From assembly GCA_003605175.1 (NCBI GenBank), contig QWDA01000004.1, forward strand, positions 1 through 64,000: a stretch of 64,000 bases of DNA, read 5' to 3'. Positions 36,193 through 49,969 of this stretch are shown one piece after another. Source of the DNA: Paracoccaceae bacterium. Lineage in GTDB: Bacteria; Pseudomonadota; Alphaproteobacteria; Rhodobacterales; Rhodobacteraceae. How positions within the stretch are numbered: position 1 is the stretch's first letter; each line of letters starts with the position of its first letter. A model generated the notes under the pieces. It had not been told where the DNA came from. It made no database searches and saw only the letters and a list, made by a program, of their open reading frames with translations. A program made the position numbers and the translations under genes.

Positions 36193-36903
36193 TCAGTCCG
36201 GCGCCAGCATGTACCCCGCGCCCCGCACCGTCTGCAGATAGCGCGGCTGCTTCGGATCGGCCTCCAGCTTGCGCCGGAGCCGGGTGATCTGCACATCCAC
36301 CGCCCGCTCCTGCGCCGCGCCGCCATCCTTGCCGCCCGACCGCCCGAGATCCTCCACCAGCTTCGCGCGCCCCACCGGCGCCCCCGGCGAGGCCGCGAAG
36401 ATCCGCATCAGCTGGCTCTCGGTCGCGGTCAGCCGCACCGGCTCCTCGCCATGCCAGAGCTTGCCCTTCTCCACGTCATAGCGCAGCGGCCCGAGATTGA
36501 GGAATTTCGGCAGCACCGCGCCGGTCTCGTGCGGCACCCGCCGCAGGATCGCGTTGATCCTGAGCAGCAGTTCCCGCGGCTCGAACGGCTTCGCCAGGTA
36601 ATCGTCCGCCCCGGCCTCCAGCCCGGCGATCCGGTCGTCGGTCTCGCCCCGCGCCGTCAGCAAAAGCACCGGCGTCGCCACGCTCTCGCGGATCGACCGG
36701 GTAAAGCTGATCCCGTCCTCCCCCGGCATCATCACGTCGAGCACGATCAGGTCGAACTCGAGCCCCGCCATCAGCCGCCGCGCATGGTCGGCATCGCGCG
36801 CCGCCGAAACGAGAAACCCGTTCCGCGCGAGGAATTTCTGCAGCAGGCCCCGGATCCGCTCGTCATCGTCGACGATCAGAAGATGGGCGTCCGGATCGGT
36901 CAT
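36193..36903 (-). CDS. petR: OmpR-type response regulator, PetR-like
   Basis: 236 aa. Receiver domain with acidic triad D12-D14, phospho-acceptor D56 in LIVLDVMMPGEDG, and the K of AKPFEPREL; winged HTH from about 135. The pairing with a MarR-type gene (4-base overlap) matches PetP-PetR of Rhodobacter, where PetR is an essential orphan regulator upstream of the bc1 genes. No histidine kinase is adjacent here, and no bc1 genes follow. The symbol is by resemblance and context. Confidence 0.85.
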   Translation of the reverse strand: MTDPDAHLLIVDDDERIRGLLQKFLARNGFLVSAARDADHARRLMAGLEFDLIVLDVMMPGEDGISFTRSIRESVATPVLLLTARGETDDRIAGLEAGADDYLAKPFEPRELLLRINAILRRVPHETGAVLPKFLNLGPLRYDVEKGKLWHGEEPVRLTATESQLMRIFAASPGAPVGRAKLVEDLGRSGGKDGGAAQERAVDVQITRLRRKLEADPKQPRYLQTVRGAGYMLAPD

Positions 36904-37400
36904 GCGCCATGGTCCTTCTCGCTGAAATGCCGTTGCATCTCGGGGTCCATCATCGCCTCGAGCACCTGGCGGAACCCCGCCACCGCCTCGGGCCCCGCCT
37001 TGCGATAGGCCGCCCGCATCCGCCGCCGCTGCGCGTCGGACAGCTCCTGCTCCAGCACGGCGCCCTTCGCCGTCAGATGCAGGTTCCGCTCGCGCTTGTC
37101 GCGCAGCCCGACCCGGCTTTCCACCAGCCCGTCCTCGACCAGCGTCCGCAGCACCCGGTTCAGCGACTGCTTGGTGACGCCGAGGATCGCGAGCAGGTTG
37201 TTCACCGTGGTTCCCGGGAAGCGGTTGATGAAATGCAGCGCCCGGTGATGGGCGCGGCCGTAATCGTAATGGTCGAGAATACGGTCGGGATCGGCGGTAA
37301 AGCCGCGATAGGCGAAGAACATCGCCTCGATCCCCTTCCGGAGTTGTTCGTCTGTCAGGAACAGCAGGCTCTCGCTGCCCTGTCCGCCGGTCTCTGCCAT
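36900..37400 (-). CDS. petP: MarR-family regulator, PetP-like
   Basis: 166 aa. Winged HTH TTVNNLLAILGVTKQSLNRVLRTLVEDGLVE with the wing RVGLRDKRERNLHLTAKG. An N-terminal helical segment carries YDYGRAHHRALHFINRFPG. It is co-translated with the response regulator. Its upstream region has several palindromes, probably its own operators, shared with divergent ilvE. Confidence 0.85.
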   Translation of the reverse strand: MAETGGQGSESLLFLTDEQLRKGIEAMFFAYRGFTADPDRILDHYDYGRAHHRALHFINRFPGTTVNNLLAILGVTKQSLNRVLRTLVEDGLVESRVGLRDKRERNLHLTAKGAVLEQELSDAQRRRMRAAYRKAGPEAVAGFRQVLEAMMDPEMQRHFSEKDHGA

Positions 37401-37418
37401 GGTTCTCCTGCCCTCTTG

Positions 37419-37510
37419 CCGGGCATTTTATGTCAGTCTTGTTGACATTCCAAGACTCAACTGCTAGCGAATGCCCGGTTTCGCGACATATTATGTCCAC
37501 TTCGGACATA
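37419..37510. promoter_or_regulatory. cluster of nested palindromes between petP-like gene and ilvE
   Basis: Four inverted repeats: CCGGGCATT (37419-37427) with AATGCCCGG (37470-37478); ATGTCA (37430-37435) with TGACAT (37443-37448); GACATATTATGTC (37485-37497), perfect; and TATGTCC (37492-37498) with GGACATA (37504-37510). The shared half-site TGTC/GACA suggests repeated binding by one protein, most likely the PetP-like MarR, to control both directions. Confidence 0.6.
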
Positions 37511-37562
37511 AATTGCGCAACTTTCGAAAACCGGCTTCATGCCAAACGCAAGGATGGGTGCC

Positions 37563-38432
37563 ATGGCAGGCGCATATGACGACCGCGACGGATGGATCTG
37601 GATGGACGGCAAGCTGGTGCCGTGGCGGGACGCGAACGTGCATCTGCTCACCCACGCGCTGCATTACGCCTCCTCGGTCTTCGAGGGCGAGCGCTGCTAC
37701 AACGGCACGATCTTCGAGAGCGTGAAGCATTCGGAACGCCTGCGGAAATCCGCCTCGATGCTCGATTTCGAGATCCCCTACACCGTCGACGAGATCGAGG
37801 CCGCGAAATACGAGATGCTGAAGGCGAACGGCTGGACCGACGCCTATGTCCGCGCGGTCGCATGGCGCGGCGCCGGCGAGGACATGGGCGTCTCCGCCGC
37901 GCGCAACCCGGTGCGGCTCGCCATCGCCGGCTGGGAATGGGGCAACTACTACGGCGACGCCAAGATGAAGGGCGCCAGGCTCGACATCTCCAAGTGGAAG
38001 CGCCCCTCGCCCGAAACAATCCCGTCGCACGCCAAGGCCGCCGGGCTCTACATGATCTGCACCATGTCGAAACATGCCGCCGAGGCGAAGGGCTGCTCCG
38101 ACGCGATGATGTTCGACTATCGCGGCTACGTGGCCGAGGCGACCGGCGCCAACATCTTCTTCGTGAAGGACGGCGAGGTGCACACCCCCGACCCGGACTG
38201 CTTCCTGAACGGCATCACAAGGCAGACCGTGATCGGCATGCTGAAGGACCGCCAGGTCAAGGTCCATGTCCGCCACATCATGCCCGAGGAACTGGAAGGC
38301 TTCGAACAATGCTGGCTCACCGGCACCGCCGCCGAAGTCACCCCGGTCGGGCAGATCGGCCCCTACAATTTCGAGGTCGGCCAGATGACCCGCGACATCT
38401 CGGACGCCTACGAAAAGCTCGTCCGGGCCTGA
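37563..38432 (+). CDS. ilvE: branched-chain amino acid aminotransferase
   Basis: 289 aa from the ATG at 37563 (AAGGATGGG upstream). Class IV fold: VHLLTHALHYASSVFEGER, the PLP Lys in SKWKRPSPETIPSHAKAAGLY, and EATGANIFFVKDG. It transfers the amino group in leucine, isoleucine and valine synthesis and breakdown. Divergent from the petP-like gene and closed by a strong terminator. Confidence 0.96.
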   Translation: MAGAYDDRDGWIWMDGKLVPWRDANVHLLTHALHYASSVFEGERCYNGTIFESVKHSERLRKSASMLDFEIPYTVDEIEAAKYEMLKANGWTDAYVRAVAWRGAGEDMGVSAARNPVRLAIAGWEWGNYYGDAKMKGARLDISKWKRPSPETIPSHAKAAGLYMICTMSKHAAEAKGCSDAMMFDYRGYVAEATGANIFFVKDGEVHTPDPDCFLNGITRQTVIGMLKDRQVKVHVRHIMPEELEGFEQCWLTGTAAEVTPVGQIGPYNFEVGQMTRDISDAYEKLVRA

Positions 38433-38452
38433 CACGCCCCTCCCGGAATCGC

Positions 38453-38484
38453 AAAGGGCGGCCCGTCGGCCGCCCTTTCCTTTT
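38453..38484 (+). terminator. intrinsic terminator of ilvE
   Basis: 11-bp perfect stem (38453-38463 with 38468-38478), loop CGTC, then CCTTTT. 20 bases after the stop codon. Confidence 0.92.
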
Positions 38485-38500
38485 GGAAACCACCCGGGGC

Positions 38501-38929
38501 TCACGCCACCGTCGTCACCACCTCGATATTCCCCTTCGTCGCGTGGGAGTAGGGGCAGATCCCGTGCCCCGCCTCGGCGATCTTCTCCGCCTCGGCCCTG
38601 TCGACGCCCGGCATGTTGACGACCAGCTCGACCTTCAGCCCGAAGCCCTTGTCGCTCCGTGGCCCGATCCCCACCTTCGCCGTCACCGTCGCGTCATCCG
38701 GCACCTTGGCCAGCGCCTTGTCCTGCGTGGTCGCGTATTTCATCGCGCCGAGATAGCAGGCCGCATAGCCGGTCGCGAAGAGCATCTCCGGGTTCACCCC
38801 GTCGCCCGAGCCGCCCAGCGCCTTCGGCGGCGCGAGCTTCACGTCGATCTCGCCGCCCTCGGTCCGCGAATGCCCCTCGCGGCCGCCCGTGGCCGTGGCG
38901 CTTGCGGTGTACTTGATGTCGATGCTCAT
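38501..38929 (-). CDS. ohr: organic hydroperoxide resistance protein (Ohr)
   Basis: 142 aa from MSIDIKYTA at 38929. The OsmC fold has both reactive cysteines: C58 in YAACYLGAM and C125 in GICPYSHATKGN, the Ohr rather than OsmC subtype. It reduces organic peroxides with lipoyl or thiol cofactors. No OhrR-type MarR gene is adjacent; the petP-like gene 1.1 kb away is not an OhrR by context. Confidence 0.95.
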   Translation of the reverse strand: MSIDIKYTASATATGGREGHSRTEGGEIDVKLAPPKALGGSGDGVNPEMLFATGYAACYLGAMKYATTQDKALAKVPDDATVTAKVGIGPRSDKGFGLKVELVVNMPGVDRAEAEKIAEAGHGICPYSHATKGNIEVVTTVA

Positions 38930-38995
38930 GGGTCCGCTCCTGTGCAATTCCGTCTCTTCAACCTGGCCTGCCCCCGAAACCGACAGCGCCCCGCG

Positions 38996-39262
38996 TCACG
39001 TGAAACCGAAGACGCCGACAGCACCCGCCCAGAAACCGGCATGGACGATCAGGAGCACGTTCAGACGCCGCGCGAAAGGCTGTTTCCGCGTCTTGTGCCG
39101 CCACAGGCGCTGCACCGCCTTTGCCCCGGGCCAGCCGAACACCGCCCAGAAGAGCAGCGTCGCCTCCGGCACCCGCCGGCCGGCCCCCACCGCACGCTCC
39201 TTGTCGACGACCATGACGAACGCCGCCCAGAGGCAGGCAACCGCATAAAGCGCGGCGACCAT
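38996..39262 (-). CDS. DUF1294 small membrane protein
   Basis: 88 aa. The VMVVDKERAVGAGRRVPEATLLFWAVFGWPGA segment and FARRLNVLLIVHAGFWAG are typical of DUF1294, with three hydrophobic segments. Function unknown. The DMT transporter gene ends one base upstream on the same strand, so they form a pair. Confidence 0.85.
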   Translation of the reverse strand: MVAALYAVACLWAAFVMVVDKERAVGAGRRVPEATLLFWAVFGWPGAKAVQRLWRHKTRKQPFARRLNVLLIVHAGFWAGAVGVFGFT

Positions 39263-39263
39263 G

Positions 39264-40196
39264 CTACTGCCAGCCCTTCTGCCGCACCTTCGCCTCGGCC
39301 GTGCGGCGCATCCCGAGCTGGCGTTCGCGCAAGACGATGGCCACGCCTGCGCCGATGATCAGCGCCGATCCCGCCAGCATGTGCACCGTCGGCACCTCGT
39401 CGAAGGCGAGCCAGCCGATCAGCACCGCCCAGAGCATCGAGAGATAGGTGAAGGGCGCGAGCACGCCCGCCTCGGCGAAGCGGTAGCTCGAGGTGAGAAA
39501 CAGCTGCCCGGCCCCGCCGATCACGCCGGCGCCGAGCAGGAACACCCATTCCCAGCCCATCGGCCAAACCCAGCCGAACGGGATCGTGAAGAGCGCCAGG
39601 CAGCTTGCCGTCAGCGAGAAATAGAACACGATCGCCGCCGGATGCTCCTGCCCCGCCAGCCGTTTCACGAAGATCTGCGCGAAGGCGGCGCAGGCCGAGG
39701 AGCCGAGCACGATCGCCGCGCCGATCAGCTCGCGCGAATTGCCCTCCACGCTGATCCGCGGCGAAAGGATGATCCCGACCCCGACCAACCCCACCGCCAC
39801 CGCCGAAAGCCGGATCAGCCGCACCCGCTCGCCCAGCATGAAGGCGGCGAAGATCACGATCAGCATCGGCGTGGCGAACTTGAGCGCGGTGACCTCGGGC
39901 AAGGGCAGGTATTTCAACCCGGCGAAACCGAGCCCCATCGCCACCGAACCCACCAGTCCGCGCCGCGCATGGCCCAGCCAGTCGGAGGTCCGGAGCGTCT
40001 CGGCGATCTCGCCGCGCAGCCCGAACCACAGGAGCAGCGACGGTACCGTCACGAAGGCGCGAAAGAACACCGCCTCGCCCGCGGGCACCCGGCCCGCGGC
40101 CTTGATCAGCGCCGACATCACGGTGAAGCAGGTCACCGAAACCAGCATCAGGAAGATACCGCGCATCGGGCGCGGCTCGACAGGCGGCAGGGACAT
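39264..40196 (-). CDS. DMT/EamA-family transporter
   Basis: 310 aa with ten predicted membrane helices in two EamA repeats (first from about 10, second from about 160). LISVTCFTVMSALIKAAGR and SALKFATPMLIVIFAAFMLGERVRLIRL fit the RhaT/EamA drug-metabolite exporters. Substrate unknown. Confidence 0.9.
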   Translation of the reverse strand: MSLPPVEPRPMRGIFLMLVSVTCFTVMSALIKAAGRVPAGEAVFFRAFVTVPSLLLWFGLRGEIAETLRTSDWLGHARRGLVGSVAMGLGFAGLKYLPLPEVTALKFATPMLIVIFAAFMLGERVRLIRLSAVAVGLVGVGIILSPRISVEGNSRELIGAAIVLGSSACAAFAQIFVKRLAGQEHPAAIVFYFSLTASCLALFTIPFGWVWPMGWEWVFLLGAGVIGGAGQLFLTSSYRFAEAGVLAPFTYLSMLWAVLIGWLAFDEVPTVHMLAGSALIIGAGVAIVLRERQLGMRRTAEAKVRQKGWQ

Positions 40197-40244
40197 GTCC
40201 CCGCTCTACTGCCTCCGCGCTCCGGGCAAAACCTCTTTCTGAGC

Positions 40245-40433
40245 CTACGAGCCGGCGCGCTCGATGGCGAGGAACCGCTTCAGCCGGAGCGCGCCGCTCA
40301 GCTGCTTCGGCGCCCGCCGCAGCGCCTCGACCTGCGGTCGCGCCTTCACGCCGCGGAGCCGCTCGATCTGCGCGAATTTCTGCAGCCGGGTCGCGGGAAG
40401 CGCCCTTGGATGATCGATAAGGTGCCGTGTCAT
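40245..40433 (-). CDS. small basic protein of unknown function
   Basis: 62 aa, Arg/Lys/Leu-rich, no cysteine or signal. The ATG at 40433 is preceded by GGAGGAGG at ideal spacing, one of the strongest RBSs in the window, which argues for real translation. It lies between queG and the DMT gene on the same strand. I do not recognise it. Confidence 0.6.
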   Translation of the reverse strand: MTRHLIDHPRALPATRLQKFAQIERLRGVKARPQVEALRRAPKQLSGALRLKRFLAIERAGS

Positions 40434-40468
40434 GACTGGTCCTCCTCCATGGGGGGACTCGCATCCTA

Positions 40469-41509
<1,041 letters not shown>

Positions 41510-41518
41510 GGGCTGAGG

Positions 41519-42184
41519 TCAGAAATCGAGATCGGCATAATGCGCCGGCGGCAGGAAGCCCGGCACCTGGTCGGCCAGGATCGACCGGAAGGCCGGGCGC
41601 GACTTGATCTTGGCATACCATTCCTTGACATTGGCCTGCCGGGCCCAATCCACGTCGGAAATATAGTCTAACGCTGAGAAATGCGCGGCTGCGGCGAAAT
41701 CCGCGAGCGTCATCGCGTCGCCTGCCAGCCAGCGCCGCTGGTCCAGAAGCCAGGCCATGTAGTCGAGGTGATACTTGATCGCCTTGGACCCGGCCTTGAT
41801 CTTCGCGCTGTCGGGATAGCCCTCCTTGGTGACCTTCTTGTTTACCCGCTCGTAAAGCAGGTTCGAGGTCACCTCCTGGTGGAACTTGTCGTCGAACCAG
41901 GCCACCAGCCGCCGCACCTCGAACCGCTCCTCTGCGCCCGAGGGCATCAAGGGCGGGGTCGGATGCATCTCCTCGAGATATTCGCAGATCGCCGCGCTTT
42001 CGGCATAGATCCTGCCGTTCATCCTGAGAACGGGCACCTTCCCCGCCGGGTTCCGGCGCAGGAAATCCATCTCCTTCTCCCAGTAGCGCTCCTCGACCAG
42101 TTCGACCTCGATCTTCTTCTCGGCCAGCGTCAGCCGGACCTTGCGGCAGAAGGGCGAGAGCGGGACATGGTAGAGACGGTGCAT
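41519..42184 (-). CDS. glutathione S-transferase-like protein
   Basis: 221 aa. N-terminal thioredoxin fold (LYHVPLSPFCRKVRLTLAEKKIEVELVEE, with Ser-Pro-Phe-Cys near the expected catalytic position, and VPVLRMNGRIYAESAAICEYLEE) and an all-helical C-domain (LADFAAAAHFSALDYI). The substrate is unknown. It is 10 bases from queG. Confidence 0.93.
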   Translation of the reverse strand: MHRLYHVPLSPFCRKVRLTLAEKKIEVELVEERYWEKEMDFLRRNPAGKVPVLRMNGRIYAESAAICEYLEEMHPTPPLMPSGAEERFEVRRLVAWFDDKFHQEVTSNLLYERVNKKVTKEGYPDSAKIKAGSKAIKYHLDYMAWLLDQRRWLAGDAMTLADFAAAAHFSALDYISDVDWARQANVKEWYAKIKSRPAFRSILADQVPGFLPPAHYADLDF

Positions 42185-42258
42185 GGGGCGCGCCTGCGGA
42201 CGGGAACGGGTGCGCCCTCAATGCCGCGTTCTCGGGCGCGATTCAACGGCGGAAGGCG

Positions 42259-42984
42259 TCAGTCCTCGAAACAGGCGGCACGGCCGTCGGCGCGGATCGT
42301 CACGGCGCCGTCGGCTATGGCGCGGGCGCGGCGCTGCACGAAGGCGGAGGGCTTGCCCGCCGAACGGCCCTTGGGGTCGGGCAGGATCGCCGCCAGCCGC
42401 GCCGCCTGCTGCGCCGAGAGCTTCTCGGCCGTCACGCCGAAATAGTGCTGCGCCGCCGCCTCGACGCCGAACACGCCCTCGTCGAACTCGGCGACGTTGA
42501 GATAGACCTCGAGGATCCGGCGCTTCGTCCAGAACAGCTCGACCATGGGCGTCAGCACCGCCTCGAGCGCCTTCCGCGCCCAGTTCCGCCCGTGCCAGAG
42601 GAACACGTTCTTGGTCACCTGCTGGCTGATGGTCGAGGCGCCGCGATTGCCGCCCGCGTCCAGCGCCTGCCGGATCGCGCCCATGTCGAAGCCCCAGTGC
42701 AGGCAGAAATTCGCGTCCTCCGCCGCCACGACCGAGCGCAGCATCGCCGGGGCGATGCGCTCCGCCGGCACCCAGCGCCGCTCGACCCCGCCGAGCCGCA
42801 GGCCCTCGGACAGGATATAGGGCGTGGTCGGCGGCCGCACGACCGCGAACAGCGCGACCAGCGCCAGCACCGCCCCGACCGCCCCCAGAACACCGCGCAG
42901 CGCCCATCGTCGCAGCCGCGCGCCGCGCGCCACCTTCCCGGCACGCCGCCTGGTGCCTTTCCGTTTCGAAGCCGGTTTCGCCAT
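42259..42984 (-). CDS. mtgA: monofunctional biosynthetic peptidoglycan transglycosylase
   Basis: 241 aa. One N-terminal membrane anchor (residues 28-48) and a GT51 domain with the catalytic VVAAEDANFCLHWGFD and GASTISQQVTKNVFLWHGRNW motifs. It polymerises lipid II glycan strands without a transpeptidase domain. Confidence 0.95.
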   Translation of the reverse strand: MAKPASKRKGTRRRAGKVARGARLRRWALRGVLGAVGAVLALVALFAVVRPPTTPYILSEGLRLGGVERRWVPAERIAPAMLRSVVAAEDANFCLHWGFDMGAIRQALDAGGNRGASTISQQVTKNVFLWHGRNWARKALEAVLTPMVELFWTKRRILEVYLNVAEFDEGVFGVEAAAQHYFGVTAEKLSAQQAARLAAILPDPKGRSAGKPSAFVQRRARAIADGAVTIRADGRAACFED

Positions 42985-43062
42985 GGGTCTCCTTCGCCCG
43001 GTACGCGTCCGAGATCAATGGCGAAGCCGGGCGGCCCCAGATGAACCGCCCGGAATCAGACC

Positions 43063-47601
<4,539 letters not shown>

Positions 47602-47681
47602 GGCAGATTTCCTTTCATGCGAACACTTCGGCGGTCCGCCCGCCGGTTCCTTCGTAAAACCCGTTCTCGCCCACGCCCATG

Positions 47682-48116
47682 CTACGCGTCCCCGCCCGTC
47701 ACGCCGTAGAGCGCGAAGACCTCGGCCTCGGTCAGCCGGTCGTGGTCGCCCGCCAGCGCGAACCCGTCGGGCTTGGCGTCGATGAAGATCTCGCGGTGCA
47801 GGACCAGCCCGTCGGCATCGTCCAGAAGCCCGATCGGCACCTCGTAATTCCCGGCCCCGTCCACGCCCTTGTCCCAGCGGTACCAGAGCGGCGAACCGCA
47901 GGTGGCGCAATTGCTGCGCGAAGCCCAGTCCGACGTGCGGCGCGTGCGCACATGCTCCGCCCCCTCGATCTTCATGTCGGCCTCGGCCACCGTCACGCCC
48001 AGAAGCGGCCCGCCGGTCCAGCGCTGGCACATCTTGCAATGGCAGGCGCCGAGATTGCCGAGCTTCGCCGCGGTGAAGCGGACGGCGCCGCAGAGACAGG
48101 CTCCGGTCCGGGCCAT
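47682..48116 (-). CDS. GFA (glutathione-dependent formaldehyde-activating/CENP-V) family protein
   Basis: 144 aa from the ATG at 48116. Zinc-binding cysteines: GACLCGAV, GACHCKMCQRWTG and NCATCGSPLWY. GFA proteins bind Zn2+; few members are shown to catalyse S-hydroxymethylglutathione formation. Its RBS is GGGGAGG. It starts inside the stop of a 39-residue GFA fragment (TGATG) and lies between gltD and gltB on the same strand. Confidence 0.9.
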   Translation of the reverse strand: MARTGACLCGAVRFTAAKLGNLGACHCKMCQRWTGGPLLGVTVAEADMKIEGAEHVRTRRTSDWASRSNCATCGSPLWYRWDKGVDGAGNYEVPIGLLDDADGLVLHREIFIDAKPDGFALAGDHDRLTEAEVFALYGVTGGDA

Positions 48117-48235
48117 CAGAAGGCCTCCCCGTCCGCTGCAGGGGCGACGGCCGGGAAGCACGGATGATCGACGCCGGTCGCTCGCAGCGTCACCGCGCCG
48201 CAAAGGCAGGCTCCCGTCAGGCTCTCGCCGCTCAC
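48116..48235 (-). CDS. 39-residue GFA-domain fragment, translationally coupled
   Basis: GTG start at 48235 with AAAGGA 7 bases upstream, ending in TGATG with the next GFA gene. The residues near LTGACLCGAVTLRATG mirror the first strand of the intact GFA protein, and the rest (AVAPAADGEAF) has no GFA match. It looks like a tandem duplicate cut to its first zinc knuckle, or a leader that sets translation of the real gene. Confidence 0.55.
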   Translation of the reverse strand: MSGESLTGACLCGAVTLRATGVDHPCFPAVAPAADGEAF

Positions 48236-48305
48236 CTGTTCATCCTTTCTTAACGCTCCGGGTCAGCAGCTCTGACCCGTCCCAATTCGCCGCCCGTTCC
48301 GCCGG

Positions 48306-48338
48306 TGTACAGGTTGTGTACGGGCTGTGTACGGGTTG
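48306..48338. repeat. three 11-bp tandem repeats after gltD
   Basis: TGTACAGGTTG, TGTACGGGCTG and TGTACGGGTTG run head to tail, followed by a partial fourth (TGCGGG). They lie within 40 bases past the gltD stop, in the gltD 3' untranslated region. Two mismatches between units; not CRISPR-like. Confidence 0.7.
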
Positions 48339-48345
48339 TGCGGGC

Positions 48346-49779
48346 CTATTCCGCCGCCACCGCCGCGGCCTCGCCGATATAATCGAGGATCGCTTCGGCC
48401 GCCTCGCGCCCGTCCCGGATCGCCCAGACCACGAGGCTCGCCCCGCGCACGATGTCGCCCGCCGCATAGACGCCTTCGAGCGAGGTCGCATGGCTGCGGA
48501 AATCGGCCTTCACCGTGCCCCAGCGGGTCACTTCGAGCCCCTCGACGCCCCAGAGCCTGGGCAGGTCCTCGGGCTCGAAGCCCAGCGCCTTCACCACCAG
48601 GTCGGCCGGCTCCACGTAATCGGCGCCCTCGATCACCTCGGGCGAGCGCCGGCCGGTCGCATCGGGCGCGCCAAGGCGCATCTTCTGCACCATCACGCCC
48701 TCCACCGGGTCGCCGGCAAAGCCCTTGGGCGCGGTCAGCCAGACGAATTCGACGCCCTCTTCCTCGGCATTCGACACTTCCCGCTGCGAGCCGGGCATGT
48801 TGTCGCGGTCGCGGCGGTAGAGGCACTTGACGCTCGCCGCACCCTGCCGGATCGCGGTGCGCACGCAGTCCATCGCGGTGTCGCCGCCGCCGATCACCAC
48901 CACCTTCTTGCCCTCGGCATCGAGCTCGCCCGAGTCGAACTCGGCCACCTCGTCGCCGAAGCTCTTGCGGTTCGAGGCGGTGAGATAGTCGATCGCCCGC
49001 ACGATGCCCGCGGCACCCGAGCCGGGGCCCGGGAGATCGCGGCTCTTGTAGACACCGGTGGCGATCAGCACCGCATCGTGTTTGCCGCGGATCGCGTCGA
49101 ACGAGATGTCCTCGCCCACGTTGCAGTTCAGCACGAACTCCACGCCGCCCTCGGCAAGCTGGTCCATGCGCTGCATCACCACGTCCTTTTCGAGCTTGAA
49201 GCCCGGGATGCCATAGGTCAGGAGCCCGCCGCCGCGGTCATAGCGGTCATAGACCGTCACCTGCACGCCCGCGCGGCGCAGCGCATCGGCCGCCGCCAGC
49301 CCGCCGGGGCCCGCACCGATGATACCGACGCTTTCCGAGCGCTCGGCCGCCGGCCTGATCGGCTTGACCCAGCCTTCCGCAAAGGCCGTGTCGGTGATGT
49401 ATTTCTCGACCGAGCCGATGGTGACGGTGCCGTGGCCCGACTGCTCGATGACGCAATTGCCCTCGCAGAGCCGGTCCTGCGGGCAGATCCGGCCGCAGAT
49501 CTCCGGGAAGGTGTTGGTGGCCTGGCTGAGTTCGTAGGCCTCTTGCAGGCGGCCCTCGGCGGTGAGTTTCAGCCAGTCGGGGATGTTGTTGTGCAGGGGG
49601 CAATGCGTCTGGCAATAGGGCACGCCGCACTGGCTGCAGCGCCCGGCCTGCTCGGCCGCCTTCTCGCGCGCGTATTCCGCGTAGATTTCTCCGAAATCCT
49701 GACGCCGCAGGCTCGCCGGCCGCTTCTCGGGCATATCCCGGGCAACCGTGACGAATTTCAGCATCCGATTCTCAGCCAT
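48346..49779 (-). CDS. gltD: glutamate synthase (NADPH) small subunit
   Basis: 477 aa. Cysteines C48, C51, C56 and C60 (CSQCGVPYCQTHC) and the second set in CGRICPQDRLCEGNC form 4Fe-4S sites. FAD site VGIIGAGPGGLAAADALRRAG and a second NADPH-binding Rossmann fold VVVIGGGDTAMDCVRTA. It passes NADPH electrons to GltB. gltB follows after the GFA genes in the same direction. Confidence 0.97.
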   Translation of the reverse strand: MAENRMLKFVTVARDMPEKRPASLRRQDFGEIYAEYAREKAAEQAGRCSQCGVPYCQTHCPLHNNIPDWLKLTAEGRLQEAYELSQATNTFPEICGRICPQDRLCEGNCVIEQSGHGTVTIGSVEKYITDTAFAEGWVKPIRPAAERSESVGIIGAGPGGLAAADALRRAGVQVTVYDRYDRGGGLLTYGIPGFKLEKDVVMQRMDQLAEGGVEFVLNCNVGEDISFDAIRGKHDAVLIATGVYKSRDLPGPGSGAAGIVRAIDYLTASNRKSFGDEVAEFDSGELDAEGKKVVVIGGGDTAMDCVRTAIRQGAASVKCLYRRDRDNMPGSQREVSNAEEEGVEFVWLTAPKGFAGDPVEGVMVQKMRLGAPDATGRRSPEVIEGADYVEPADLVVKALGFEPEDLPRLWGVEGLEVTRWGTVKADFRSHATSLEGVYAAGDIVRGASLVVWAIRDGREAAEAILDYIGEAAAVAAE

Positions 49780-49969
49780 GCACGTTTCTCCCTACCGGCA
49801 GCGCTCTTTACCCACTGTCTGGACAAAAATAAAGGCATAAAGGCTGACCTATTTTCGGAAAATTTCCGCCGGCCGCCTCCGAAACGGAGATGGCCTGCCC
49901 AAAATTAGGTCCGGTCCGGTACATTTTTCACTCTTTCCCTCGCAATTCAGGCGACTAGAGTGCCGCCGC

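Noticed and set aside
47602-48039. In-frame 5' extension of gltB
   Set aside because: It would run out of frame through the GFA gene; the family start and the catalytic Cys at 34 support 47601.
48306-48338. CRISPR-like array
   Set aside because: Only three adjoining 11-mers with no spacers and no cas genes.
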